DNA from: a bacterium
GTDB lineage: Bacteria; Bacillota; Clostridia; Christensenellales; CAG-138
Direction of reading: 5' to 3'
NCBI GenBank assembly: GCA_029218485.1
Contig: JAQXRK010000080.1
Coordinates: forward strand, 1-27,116
DNA: 27,116 nucleotides
Within the stretch, counting starts at the first letter, position 1, and each line of letters begins with the position of its first letter. The notes beneath the pieces are model-generated. The model had not been told where the DNA came from. It saw nothing but the letters and a program-made list of their open reading frames with translations, and did not search any database. This document shows, piece after piece, positions 15,246 to 23,945 of this stretch. A program made the position numbers and the translations under genes.

Positions 15246-15254
15246 GGGGAGGTG
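15246..15254 (+). promoter_or_regulatory. Ribosome binding site of the moxR gene
   Basis: GGGGAGGTG ends seven bases before the ATC at 15262. It is the only strong Shine-Dalgarno site in the region and is decisive for the proposed non-canonical start, because no ATG, GTG or TTG lies in frame at a suitable distance. Confidence 0.65.
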
Positions 15255-15261
15255 CGCTCCA

Positions 15262-16194
15262 ATCAGCGGCGTTGAAACGATCATTGAAGAGGTTCGGAAG
15301 GCTGTCGTCGGCAAGGAATCCGTGCTGGTGCGGGTGCTGCTTGCCATTCTGGCGCGCGGCCACATCCTGCTCGAGGACATGCCGGGCGTCGGCAAGACCA
15401 CCATGGCGCTGGCCTTTTCCAAGGCGCTGGCGCTCGATTATAACCGCGTGCAGTTCACGCCCGATGTGCTGCCGTCGGACATTCTCGGCTTTTCCGTCTA
15501 CGACAAGGCCACGGACACCATGAAGTACCACGAGGGCGCGGTGCTGTGCAACCTGTTCCTCGCGGACGAGCTCAACCGCGCGACGAGCCGCACCCAATCC
15601 GCGCTGCTCGAGGCCATGGAGGAGGGGCAGGTGACGGTGGACGGCGTGACCCACGCCGTGCCGCAGCCGTTTGTGGTCATCGCCACGCAGAACCCGGTCG
15701 GCGCTTCCGGCACGCAGCTGCTGCCCGATTCGCAGATGGACCGCTTTATGGTGCGGCTGTCGATCGGCTACCCGCGTGCGGAGGATGAGCGCGAGATGCT
15801 GCGCCGCCGCCAAGGCGCGGTCAACCCGCTCGACAGCGTGCGCGAGGTCGTCGGCCCGGGCGGCCTGATGGCCATGCGGGAGCGCGTGGACGCGGTGTTC
15901 GTGGACGACGCGGTGCTCGACTATATCATCCGCCTCAACGGCGGCACGCGCACGCACCCGAAGGTGCTGCAGGGCGCAAGCCCGCGTGCCTCGCTGGCGG
16001 TGACGGCCATGGCGCGCGCTGCGGCGTATGTGCAGGGGCGCGACTATGTGCTGCCGGCCGACGTGAAGCTCATCTATCGCGAAACGGTGGCGCACCGGCT
16101 GCTGCTCACGCCCGAGGCGGAGAGCGCGGGCGCGACGGCGACGGCGGTGCTCGACGAGCTAATCAAGAGCACGAGCGCGCCGCGCATCGCATAA
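15262..16194 (+). CDS. MoxR-family AAA+ ATPase, probable AUC start
   Basis: About 310 residues. The frame encodes SGVETIIEEVRKAVVGKES before the P-loop, which matches the conserved MoxR N-terminus, so a start at the in-frame GTG 15322 would remove conserved sequence. Walker A is GVGKTT at 42-47 (K45) and Walker B is LADELNRA with D102 and E103. Sensor 1 (IATQNP) and the MoxR signature region DRFMVRLSIGYP are present. The family acts as a chaperone for metal or co-factor insertion or activation of VWA-type partners. It is followed after two bases by the DUF58 gene and then a transglutaminase gene, the standard operon. The start codon is odd: ATC at 15262 is favoured by the ribosome site. Confidence 0.88.
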   Translation: MSGVETIIEEVRKAVVGKESVLVRVLLAILARGHILLEDMPGVGKTTMALAFSKALALDYNRVQFTPDVLPSDILGFSVYDKATDTMKYHEGAVLCNLFLADELNRATSRTQSALLEAMEEGQVTVDGVTHAVPQPFVVIATQNPVGASGTQLLPDSQMDRFMVRLSIGYPRAEDEREMLRRRQGAVNPLDSVREVVGPGGLMAMRERVDAVFVDDAVLDYIIRLNGGTRTHPKVLQGASPRASLAVTAMARAAAYVQGRDYVLPADVKLIYRETVAHRLLLTPEAESAGATATAVLDELIKSTSAPRIA

Positions 16195-16196
16195 CC

Positions 16197-17186
16197 ATGT
16201 TTGCGCGCAGAATGCTGTATCTGGCCACGCTGATCGGCGTGGTCGCTTTCCATTTGTTCTATACCGAGTTCGATTCCTATCTTCTGCTGGTATCGCTTCT
16301 GGCGCTGCCGGTGATTTCGCTTGCCGTCAGCCTGCCCGCCATGCTCAGAACGCGCATCACGCTGGCCGCGCCGGCCACGGTGCAGCGCGGCAGAAAGGCG
16401 GAGCTGACCGTGCAGCTCACCAGCGGCGGCCGGGGCGCGATGCCCGTCGGCGGCGCGCGCTTCCGGCTCGTCAGCCACAACCGGTTTACCGGGGCGGAGC
16501 CGTACCCGGCGCGGGTCTATCTGGCCGCGGGCAATGCGCAGACGATCAAAATCCCCATCGACACGGCACACTGCGGCTGCATCCTGCATGCGGCGGCGCA
16601 TGTGCGCGTGCTCGATCATCTCGGCCTGATCGCGCTGCCGGTGCGCCGGTGCGCGGGCACGGCCACGACGGTGCTGCCGGCGCCAACGCCGCCGGACCCG
16701 ATTCCGAAGCTGTTCGATTACGCCGCCTATGACCTCAGGCCGAAGCCGGGCGGCGGCTTTTCCGAGGAGCACGAGCTGCGGCCGTACCGCGAGGGCGATG
16801 CGATCACGAGCGTGCACTGGAAGCTCTCGAGCAAGCTGGATGCTTTGATCGTGCGCGAGCCGATGGAGCCGCGCATCCGGCCGGTGCTGCTGACCTTCGA
16901 GCTCTCCGGCACGCCGCAGGCGCTCGACGCCATGCTCTCGGAGCTTACCTGGCTGTCCAACCGGCTGAGCGCGCACGGGCTTGCCCATCTGCTCGAGTGG
17001 CGCGACGGCACGGGCAAGCTCCACACCGAGCGGGTTACGGATGAAAAGACGTTTGAAACGCTCCTCCGGCGGCTCCTTGCGCGCCCGGCCGCGGCGCACG
17101 CGCTGCCGCCGGCGTCTGTGGCGCCCAAGGCGGGCGCGTACTATCATGTCGGCGGGAAGCGGGCCGCCGGGGAGGTGCGCGCATGA
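16197..17186 (+). CDS. DUF58 protein partner of MoxR
   Basis: A 329-residue protein with two N-terminal transmembrane helices (about 5-45), then a beta-rich region, and the DUF58 core. The core carries the conserved EEHELRPYREGDAITSVHWK (about 187-206) and LIVREPMEPR. The DUF58 domain is related to von Willebrand A folds and is thought to be a MoxR client or adaptor. It starts two bases after the moxR stop and overlaps the transglutaminase gene by four bases (ATGA), indicating translational coupling. Confidence 0.88.
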   Translation: MFARRMLYLATLIGVVAFHLFYTEFDSYLLLVSLLALPVISLAVSLPAMLRTRITLAAPATVQRGRKAELTVQLTSGGRGAMPVGGARFRLVSHNRFTGAEPYPARVYLAAGNAQTIKIPIDTAHCGCILHAAAHVRVLDHLGLIALPVRRCAGTATTVLPAPTPPDPIPKLFDYAAYDLRPKPGGGFSEEHELRPYREGDAITSVHWKLSSKLDALIVREPMEPRIRPVLLTFELSGTPQALDAMLSELTWLSNRLSAHGLAHLLEWRDGTGKLHTERVTDEKTFETLLRRLLARPAAAHALPPASVAPKAGAYYHVGGKRAAGEVRA

Positions 17187-19501
17187 GCGGGGCAGGACGG
17201 GAAAAGCGAAAATGGTCCGCTTCGCCGCTGGCGGCCGGCTGCCTGCTCGTCTTTTTGGGCCTGCCGGGCACATTTCTGCCGATCATCACGGCGTTTTCGC
17301 TGCCGGTGGAGCTGCCGCTGCTGCTGCTCATCGGCGCGCTGCTGTCCGTCTATGTGACGACGATGTTCGCCGCCGCATCCGCCGGGAAGCGCCGCACCGG
17401 CGTGTGCATGCTGCTGCTGCTCGCGGCGGCGTGGATCTTTGTGTGCGTGCGGTGGAGCGAGATGCTGCGCGTGGGCGCGCAGGTCGCCATATCCGGCGTG
17501 GTCAACGAGATCGCGCTGGGGGTGGACTTCGTTTCCGAGATCGCGCTGCCCGCGGGTCTGACCGCTGCCGAACAGCTTGCCGGCTGCACGCTGTTCTTCG
17601 CCATGCTCGCGGCCCCGGTGCTGCTGCTGTACGGCTGGTCGATCGTCTACTTTTCGGCGGTGGCGCCGTGCATGGTCATTTCACTGCCGTTCTTCGCGGT
17701 GACAATGATCCTGATGGATGTGCCGCCGGCGCTGTACGCCGTGCTGTGCACGCTCCTGTTCTGGATGCTGCTGCTGCTGCCGCAGAGCGTGCGGCGCGCA
17801 TCGCCCCGGCGCGGCGCGGCGCTGACGTTTTTGTATCTGCCACTGCTCACCGCCCTGTGCGGCGTGGTGCTGCTCCTCTCGCCGCGCGAGAACTATGTCC
17901 GCGCCGCGTGGCCGGACGTGCTGCGCGAGCAGCTCGTCAGCCTGCGCAGCAATGCGGCCGGGGACGGAGCCGAAGCCCCCTCCCTGATGGAGACCGTGCA
18001 GCAGATCACCGCCAGCCGGCCGGACACCGACATCCATGTGCGCTCGCTCGGCCCGCGCCGGACGACCGGCACGCCCGTGCTGGAGGTGCTTTCCTCCGCA
18101 TCGGGCACGCTCTACCTGCGCGGCGCGGCGCTGGGCGTGTATGACGGCGCAGCGTGGCGGCAGGCGGAGGGCGCGCCGGCGGACATTTCGATCGCGGCCA
18201 TCACGGCGGACGCCGTCATGGCAGCACCGGCGGACGGCGAAAACACGGTGGAGATTCGGCACCTGTCCGGCGCGACGCAGCTCGCCTACATGCCGTACTA
18301 TGCCGTTATGGGGGACGCGGAGGCGGGAGAGGTGTACGCAAGGCCGGCCGACCGCAGCACGGATGCTTACACATGGGTCTACCGCACATGGGACAACCCG
18401 GCCGCGTCCGGGAGCGAGAATGCGGCGGAAGCGGCCTACCGCGCGTGGGCGCAGACGGCCTATACCGGCGTGCCGGAGCCGCTTGCCGGCAGGCTGCGGG
18501 AGCTGGCGGCCGAGGCCGGCATCGACGGCGCGATGCCGCGCGGGGAGATCGTTGACCGGGTCGCGGACTATATCCGGCAGGCGGGCTATTACGACCTCGA
18601 GGCCGAGCGCGCGCCCAACGGAGCGGATTTCATCGAGTATTTTCTGACGGAGAGCCATCGCGGCTACTGCGTGCACTTTGCCAGTGCCGCCACCGCCATG
18701 CTGCAGTCGCTCGGCGTGCCGGCCCGATATGTGAGCGGCTATATGGTGGATGCGGCGGCGGGCGAATGGACGAGCGTGACCGATTCGGATGCGCATGCGT
18801 GGGTCGAGGTCTATTGCGACGGCTTTGGCTGGACGCCCGTGGAGGTGACCGGCAGCGCTCCGGTGCCGACGGCCGAACCGACGGCCGAGCCGACGGCGGA
18901 ACCGACCGCGGAACCGACGGCCGAGCCGACGCCCGAAGAGATCGGAGCGGAAGCGACGCCCGAGACCGGCGGACCGGAAGCAACGGCCGTGCCGGATGTG
19001 GGCGAAACGCCGGAGACGACGGCCGAGCCGCCGCACGGCGGGAGCGCCGGGCAGCAACCTCAGGAAGGCCGGGAGCCGAATGCCGCAGGCGCGGACGGCG
19101 AACCGGAGCCGGGAGATGCCTCCGTGATCGTCCCGCCGGCGCGCAAAACGCCGGGCGGCGCGGCATGGCTGTTGCTGCTGCTGTTGCCGGCCGCGGCGGG
19201 ACTGATCGTGCTCCGGCGGCGCGCGCTGCTTGCGCGGCGGGCGGAGCAGCTCCGGCGCGGAAGCTGCAAAAAGCGGATTCTGGCTGCGTGGCGGGAGCTG
19301 CAGAGACTGTGCCGCTACGGAACGCAAATTCCGCAGGCGCTCACGGATATCGCGCTGGAGGCGCGCTTCTCCGACCATGAGATGGCCGAGGCGCAGCTCG
19401 AGCAGATGCGCGCGTTCCTCTCGGCGGAGAGAAAGCGCCTGTCCGAATCGCTGCCGCCGCTGAGGCGGCTGATCGCGCGGTATTTTGATGTCGTGCTGTA
19501 G
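17183..19501 (+). CDS. Membrane-anchored transglutaminase-like protein with DUF4129 tail
   Basis: A 772-residue TgpA-type protein. About six N-terminal transmembrane helices (to ~240) precede an extracellular region and the transglutaminase-like core: C496 in RGYCVHFASAA, H538 in SDAHAWVEVY and E554 in GWTPVEVT, where many relatives have Asp. A PTAE repeat linker (about 560-585) and a longer Glu/Pro/Gly-rich stretch follow, then a single transmembrane helix (WLLLLLLPAAAGLIVL, ~650-675) and a basic cytosolic DUF4129-like domain. It probably processes or crosslinks envelope proteins. It ends the MoxR operon; the following 489 bases lack a gene. Confidence 0.88.
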   Translation: MSGAGREKRKWSASPLAAGCLLVFLGLPGTFLPIITAFSLPVELPLLLLIGALLSVYVTTMFAAASAGKRRTGVCMLLLLAAAWIFVCVRWSEMLRVGAQVAISGVVNEIALGVDFVSEIALPAGLTAAEQLAGCTLFFAMLAAPVLLLYGWSIVYFSAVAPCMVISLPFFAVTMILMDVPPALYAVLCTLLFWMLLLLPQSVRRASPRRGAALTFLYLPLLTALCGVVLLLSPRENYVRAAWPDVLREQLVSLRSNAAGDGAEAPSLMETVQQITASRPDTDIHVRSLGPRRTTGTPVLEVLSSASGTLYLRGAALGVYDGAAWRQAEGAPADISIAAITADAVMAAPADGENTVEIRHLSGATQLAYMPYYAVMGDAEAGEVYARPADRSTDAYTWVYRTWDNPAASGSENAAEAAYRAWAQTAYTGVPEPLAGRLRELAAEAGIDGAMPRGEIVDRVADYIRQAGYYDLEAERAPNGADFIEYFLTESHRGYCVHFASAATAMLQSLGVPARYVSGYMVDAAAGEWTSVTDSDAHAWVEVYCDGFGWTPVEVTGSAPVPTAEPTAEPTAEPTAEPTAEPTPEEIGAEATPETGGPEATAVPDVGETPETTAEPPHGGSAGQQPQEGREPNAAGADGEPEPGDASVIVPPARKTPGGAAWLLLLLLPAAAGLIVLRRRALLARRAEQLRRGSCKKRILAAWRELQRLCRYGTQIPQALTDIALEARFSDHEMAEAQLEQMRAFLSAERKRLSESLPPLRRLIARYFDVVL
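18866..18940 (+). repeat. In-frame PTAE-coding repeat in the transglutaminase linker
   Basis: The DNA CCGACGGCCGAA/G is repeated in 12-bp units that encode P-T-A-E, with CCGACGCCCGAA as the last variant. It forms a flexible, acidic extracellular linker. Being in frame and uninterrupted, it could vary in copy number between strains. Confidence 0.75.
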
Positions 19502-19990
19502 TGTTGGCGGGCGGGGGTGCGCGGCGCTGCCGTGCTTCGGCTTCATATTGCGGGTGGCATCCCGCGAGATGACGGCCGGGGGTGCTGCGCGATATCGTGA
19601 CCGCCTGTGGCCGAGCGGTGTCGGCGGTGCCGGGACGGGTTTCCGAACGGTGCCGTGGCTGCCTGCGGTTTGGAAAAGCGGTCTTGCGCGCGGCGCTGCC
19701 GGTTCCGGCCGGCGCACTGGGAAGCGGCCCGCGGCTGGTGTGCCGCGGACAAGGGGGGGCGTTTTTCTGCGCATTTGCCCGCTCGTTTGCCCGATAATCG
19801 AGAAGAATCTGTAAATTTCTGAGATTGGGGGATAGGAATCCGCCGCACCTTGTGGTATGCTATGCAGGGTGTCTGCCGGAGCGCGGCTTGTTTCGCGCGC
19901 CGCTTTGGAGAGCGGACAGCATTTTTGTGCCGTACCGGCGCGCATACACCGGCGCGCGGCGGCATGGAACACCGGAAGGAGATTGCAATT
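19502..19990. other. Gene-free spacer before the CotH operon
   Basis: Short open frames here show no family resemblance. Visible structure is a 7-bp stem CCGCGGC (19729-19735)/GCCGCGG (19742-19748), followed after a G-run by TTTTT near 19762, possibly a weak terminator for the upstream operon. A weak promoter-like pair, TTGCCC (19787-19792) and TGTAAA (19810-19815) with 17-base spacing, could drive the CotH unit. The leader would then be about 170 bases. CCGGCGCGC occurs twice near 19945. No riboswitch was recognised. Confidence 0.4.
19976..19981 (+). promoter_or_regulatory. Ribosome binding site choosing a TTG start for cotH
   Basis: AAGGAG lies nine bases before the TTG at 19991. Earlier in-frame ATG codons at 19850 and 19964 have no ribosome site, and starting at the TTG places a short basic RRRRR stretch directly before the signal helix. 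Confidence 0.65.
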
Positions 19991-22900
19991 TTGAGACGCA
20001 GACGATTGGTTTTGGTCGTACCGATGGCGCTGATTCTGCTGGTCGCGCTCGTCGTCTATCTGACCAGGAGCGGTTCGTCCGAAAGCCTGTCTACACATAC
20101 GATCCAGATCAGCGAAGTGATGACGAGCAACAAGGGTACCGTGCCGGACAATACCGGCGATTACCCGGATTGGGTGGAGCTCCACAATGCCTCCGATCAG
20201 GCGGTTGAGATCGGGGGATACGGCCTGTCCGATGATAAGCTCATTGCCGCCAAGTGGACGTTCCCGGCCGGCACCAAAATCCCGGCCAACGGCTACATCA
20301 TCGTCTACTGCTCGGGCGACACGTCGAAGGGCAGTATGCACGCGCCGTTCAAGCTCTCCGCGGACGACGAGCTGGTGCTCTCGACCGAGGCGGGCGCGAT
20401 CATCGACAGCCTGGCGCTTCGGAGCGTATCCTCCGGCTACACGCTCTCGCGCGATGCGAGCGGCGCATGGGTGGAGATGCTGCCGAGCCCCGGCTATTCC
20501 AACGACCAGGCCGGCATTGACGCGTTTCTCGAGACGCTGACCGCGACCGAGGGCGAGAGCATCGGCGTGTATCTGAACGAGTTCATGGCGTCCAACGCCT
20601 CGACGCTGCTCGGCCCGGACGGCTCCTACTGCGACTGGATCGAGCTGTACAACACCACCGGCAATCAAATCGACCTGTCCGGCTACGGCATTTCGGACAA
20701 TCCGGCGCAGCCGCTCAAGTACACGCTGCCCGAGGGAACCAGCATCGAGCCGTACGGCATGCTGCTGATCTACTGCAACGGGCGCACCGGCACCGCCGTT
20801 GACCCGATCGAGGCGCCGTTTGGCCTTGCCGCCTACAAGGAGGCGGTGGTGTTTTCCACGCCCGCGGGCCGCATTCTCGACAGCTATGAGTACAGCCGGC
20901 AGGAGACGGACCAGTCCATGGCGCGCGTGCCGGACGGCACGGGCGAGTGGCAGCAGACGGCGCAGCCCTCGCCGGGCTACAACAACACCGCCGCCGGCGC
21001 GGCCGCCTATCAGGCCGCGCTGCCCTACGGCACTGGCGATCTGATGATCAGCGAGATCATGAACGCCAACAAGAGCTATCTGCTCCAGCCGGACGGCGGA
21101 TATTACGACTGGATCGAGCTGTACAACCGCTCCGCCACGCCGGTGAACCTCTCCGGCTACGCGCTGTCCAACAATGCGAAGAATCCGGCCAAATGGGTGT
21201 TCCCGGATGTAACGATCGGGGCGGGACAGTATCTTGTGGTGCTCGCCTCCGGCAAAAACGTGACCGATCCGTCCAGAACGCTCGAAACAAATTTCGGCAT
21301 TTCCGGCGATGGGGACACCGTTTTTTTGTTTACACCGGATGCGGTCATCCTCGATAAGCTCCAGATCGGCGAGGGACACGCGGATGTGTCGTACGGCCGC
21401 AGCATCGACCTGAAGACCATGTACTATGCCAAGCCCACGCCCGGCACGGCCAACGGCGAGGGCATGAGCGCCTATGCCGAAAAGCCGGTGTTCTCCGTTG
21501 TATCCGGCGTGTATACGAGCGCGCAGACCGTGGAGATCAGCATCCCCGCGGGCGCGACCGTGCGCTATACGACCGACGGCAGCATCCCCACGGCGGCTTC
21601 CACCGCCTATACCGGGCCGATCACGCTCGGCTCCGGCGTGACGGTGCTGCGCGCGCGCGCGTTTCAGGGCGGCCGGTTCGACAGCGATGTGGCAACCGCG
21701 TCGTATTTCATCAATCAGGGCGAGACGACGCAGGAGAACCACCTCTCCACGCTGCCGATCATGAGCCTCGTTTCCGACCCGGACTATTATTTCGGCGGCG
21801 AGAACGGCATCTATGTGGCGGGCAGCACCTACTATGAAAAGAGCGGCGGCCGCGACTCGGTCGACAGCTTTACGATCGAGCACGGGCCGAACAGCGACTA
21901 TTCCAAGTATGCCAATTTTAACGCGCAGCACCTGACCCATCCCGACCCGATGAACATGGAGTGGGAGCGGGAAACGCACATCGACTATATCGTGGATGGG
22001 ACGCTCGCGTTCGAGGAGGATGTGCTCAGCCGCATCTTCGGCGCGTTCTCGCGCTTTGAGAAGATGAAGGGGATCGCGCTCGTGTCCCGCGCCGGCTACG
22101 GCTCCACGAGCATGAATTACCCGTTTTTTGAAAACCGCGATTACAGCGAGTACAAATCCCTGACGCTGCGCCCCTCGGCCATGGACTGGAAGTTCACGCG
22201 CATGCGCGACATCCTGATCCAGGGCCTGCTCGACGATGGCGGGAGCATCCTGCCCACGCAGGCCTACCAGCAGGTCGTGCTGTACATCAACGGCCAGTAC
22301 TGGGGCGTGTACAACCTGCGCGAGAAGGTCAACAAATACTTCCTTGCGCAGCAGTACAACCTGCCCGATCCGGATCAGATCGACATCCTCGTGGGCAACG
22401 GCAACGCGCCTGCGGCGGAGATCTCCGGCAACGGCTACCTCGACTATCAGGCGCTCGTGACGTACGCCAAGGAGCACGACCTGTCGGACGCGACCAACTA
22501 CGCCTATGTCTGCTCGCTGATGGACGTCGAGAACTTTGCCGAGTACTGCGCCATGGAGATCTTTGTCGGCAACACGGACACCGGCAACATCAAGTTCTGG
22601 CGCTCGAAGCAGCTCGACAACAAGTGGCGCTGGATTCCGTACGATTTCGACTGGGCGCTCAACTATGATGACGGCACGAAGGAGGTCGCGTACACGACCG
22701 GCTGGCGGCGCGACTTCTTCTCCAGATATTTCCACGAGACGGGCCACGGCGCAAACAAGGGCTTTTCGACCGTGCTCTCCCGCGCACTGCTCAAGAACAG
22801 CAGCTTCCGCGCGATGTTCCTCGAAAAGTGCGCGCTGATGGTGGAGATCTTCGACACCGACCGGATGACCGCGCGCATCAACGAGCTGGAGGCCAATATC

Positions 22901-23101
22901 AGCGATGAGATGGTCTACGATACCAAGCGCTGGGGCGAGATCCGCTACACGACGTGGCAGACCCGCGTCGAGCGGCTGCGGGAGTCCGCCAGACAGGTTC
23001 CGGAGTATTTCCTCTACTATGCGCAGCAGTACTTCAGCCTGTCGGACGCGGAGATGAACCAGATTTTCGGGCGCAAGAGCAGCCTGACGGGGGTGAGCTG
23101 A
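19991..23101 (+). CDS. Secreted CotH-type kinase with three lamin-tail domains
   Basis: About 1036 residues from a TTG start. A basic N-terminus and hydrophobic signal or anchor (about 6-25) export the protein. Three lamin-tail domains begin near residues 38, 194 and 351, each with an SEVM- or NEFM-like strand and a D-W-[VI]-E-L-[HY]-N motif. A chitobiase-type Ig-like domain (around 500-575, TVRYTTDGSIPT) follows. The CotH kinase domain (about 588 to the end) has YWGVYNLREKVNK and WIPYDFDWALN. CotH is known in Bacillus to phosphorylate spore-coat proteins; here the accessory domains suggest cell-surface targeting. The stop overlaps the next gene by one base (TGATG). Confidence 0.88.
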   Translation: MRRRRLVLVVPMALILLVALVVYLTRSGSSESLSTHTIQISEVMTSNKGTVPDNTGDYPDWVELHNASDQAVEIGGYGLSDDKLIAAKWTFPAGTKIPANGYIIVYCSGDTSKGSMHAPFKLSADDELVLSTEAGAIIDSLALRSVSSGYTLSRDASGAWVEMLPSPGYSNDQAGIDAFLETLTATEGESIGVYLNEFMASNASTLLGPDGSYCDWIELYNTTGNQIDLSGYGISDNPAQPLKYTLPEGTSIEPYGMLLIYCNGRTGTAVDPIEAPFGLAAYKEAVVFSTPAGRILDSYEYSRQETDQSMARVPDGTGEWQQTAQPSPGYNNTAAGAAAYQAALPYGTGDLMISEIMNANKSYLLQPDGGYYDWIELYNRSATPVNLSGYALSNNAKNPAKWVFPDVTIGAGQYLVVLASGKNVTDPSRTLETNFGISGDGDTVFLFTPDAVILDKLQIGEGHADVSYGRSIDLKTMYYAKPTPGTANGEGMSAYAEKPVFSVVSGVYTSAQTVEISIPAGATVRYTTDGSIPTAASTAYTGPITLGSGVTVLRARAFQGGRFDSDVATASYFINQGETTQENHLSTLPIMSLVSDPDYYFGGENGIYVAGSTYYEKSGGRDSVDSFTIEHGPNSDYSKYANFNAQHLTHPDPMNMEWERETHIDYIVDGTLAFEEDVLSRIFGAFSRFEKMKGIALVSRAGYGSTSMNYPFFENRDYSEYKSLTLRPSAMDWKFTRMRDILIQGLLDDGGSILPTQAYQQVVLYINGQYWGVYNLREKVNKYFLAQQYNLPDPDQIDILVGNGNAPAAEISGNGYLDYQALVTYAKEHDLSDATNYAYVCSLMDVENFAEYCAMEIFVGNTDTGNIKFWRSKQLDNKWRWIPYDFDWALNYDDGTKEVAYTTGWRRDFFSRYFHETGHGANKGFSTVLSRALLKNSSFRAMFLEKCALMVEIFDTDRMTARINELEANISDEMVYDTKRWGEIRYTTWQTRVERLRESARQVPEYFLYYAQQYFSLSDAEMNQIFGRKSSLTGVS

Positions 23102-23829
23102 TGGGCAGGTTGAACAGGGGCAAGGCGGCCGCATCCAACACGCGGCCGTACCGGCACGAGCTCAAGTACATCATCCATGCGGGCGACCACGCGATCCTCT
23201 CGCGCCGCCTGCAGATGACCATGGCGCAGGACGCGTACGCCGCGCGGAACGGCGGCGAATACCATATCCGCAGCCTGTACTTCGACGATCCGTGGGATTC
23301 TGCGGTTCAGGAGAAGGTGGACGGCATCGAGGTGCGCGACAAGTTCCGCATCCGCATCTACAACCACTCCGACAGGAGCATCAAGCTCGAGCGCAAGCAC
23401 AAGAACGGGCCGTACATCCAAAAGAGCAGCCTGCCCCTCTCCCGCGCCGAGTGCGACGCGCTGCTCAGGGGCGACTACCGGTTCCTGCTCGACAGGCCGG
23501 AGCCGTTTGCGGGCCAGATGTTCGGCATTCTGAAGCTCAAGCAACTACGGCCGAAGGTGCTCGTCGATTACGACCGGGAGCCGTATGTGTTTCCGGCGGA
23601 GGACGTGCGCATCACGTTTGACAAGGATGTGCGCACCGGCATGCGCTCGACGGACCTGTTCAATCCGAACGTGCCCATGTACCCGGTGTCGGAGCTGAAG
23701 AACTGCATGATCCTCGAGGTCAAGTTCAACGAGAGCCTGCCGGATTACATCCGCATGCTCATCCAGCTCGGGGCGTCGCAGCGCACGGCGGCGAGCAAGT
23801 ATCTGTTCTGCCGGCAGTTCGAGTTTTGA
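23101..23829 (+). CDS. VTC-domain polyphosphate polymerase-like protein
   Basis: A 242-residue cytosolic protein with the triphosphate-tunnel fold of the eukaryotic VTC4 core. Tunnel residues appear in order: RHELKY (E20, K22), IRSLYFDD (56-63), KFRIRIYN (K81, R83, R85), IKLERKHK (94-101), VDYDREPY, RITFDKDVR, ILEVKFNESLP and SKY. Most charged positions used to hold the polyphosphate chain and metal are present, so catalysis from ATP is plausible but not proven. There is no SPX domain or membrane helix of its own. It follows cotH with a one-base overlap and precedes DUF4956. Confidence 0.88.
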   Translation: MGRLNRGKAAASNTRPYRHELKYIIHAGDHAILSRRLQMTMAQDAYAARNGGEYHIRSLYFDDPWDSAVQEKVDGIEVRDKFRIRIYNHSDRSIKLERKHKNGPYIQKSSLPLSRAECDALLRGDYRFLLDRPEPFAGQMFGILKLKQLRPKVLVDYDREPYVFPAEDVRITFDKDVRTGMRSTDLFNPNVPMYPVSELKNCMILEVKFNESLPDYIRMLIQLGASQRTAASKYLFCRQFEF

Positions 23830-23945
23830 CGCGCCTGTCCCGGCAACCCACGTTGTCCCGGCCGCTGCGGCGGACCGGCATGCATAGATTGGTTTGAACC
23901 GTATTCGTTTCGCTTGAAAGAACCGTAAGGAGGATTTAGAAGCAA

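Noticed and set aside
15322..16194. moxR start at GTG 15322
   Set aside because: It would remove the conserved segment before the P-loop and lacks a ribosome site; the site at 15246-15254 points to 15262.
17681..23134. A very long minus-strand open frame of 1817 codons
   Set aside because: It lies antisense to the transglutaminase and CotH genes, both recognisable by domain motifs. High GC at third positions removes stop codons from the opposite strand. Its translation is arginine/histidine/alanine-rich with no domain.
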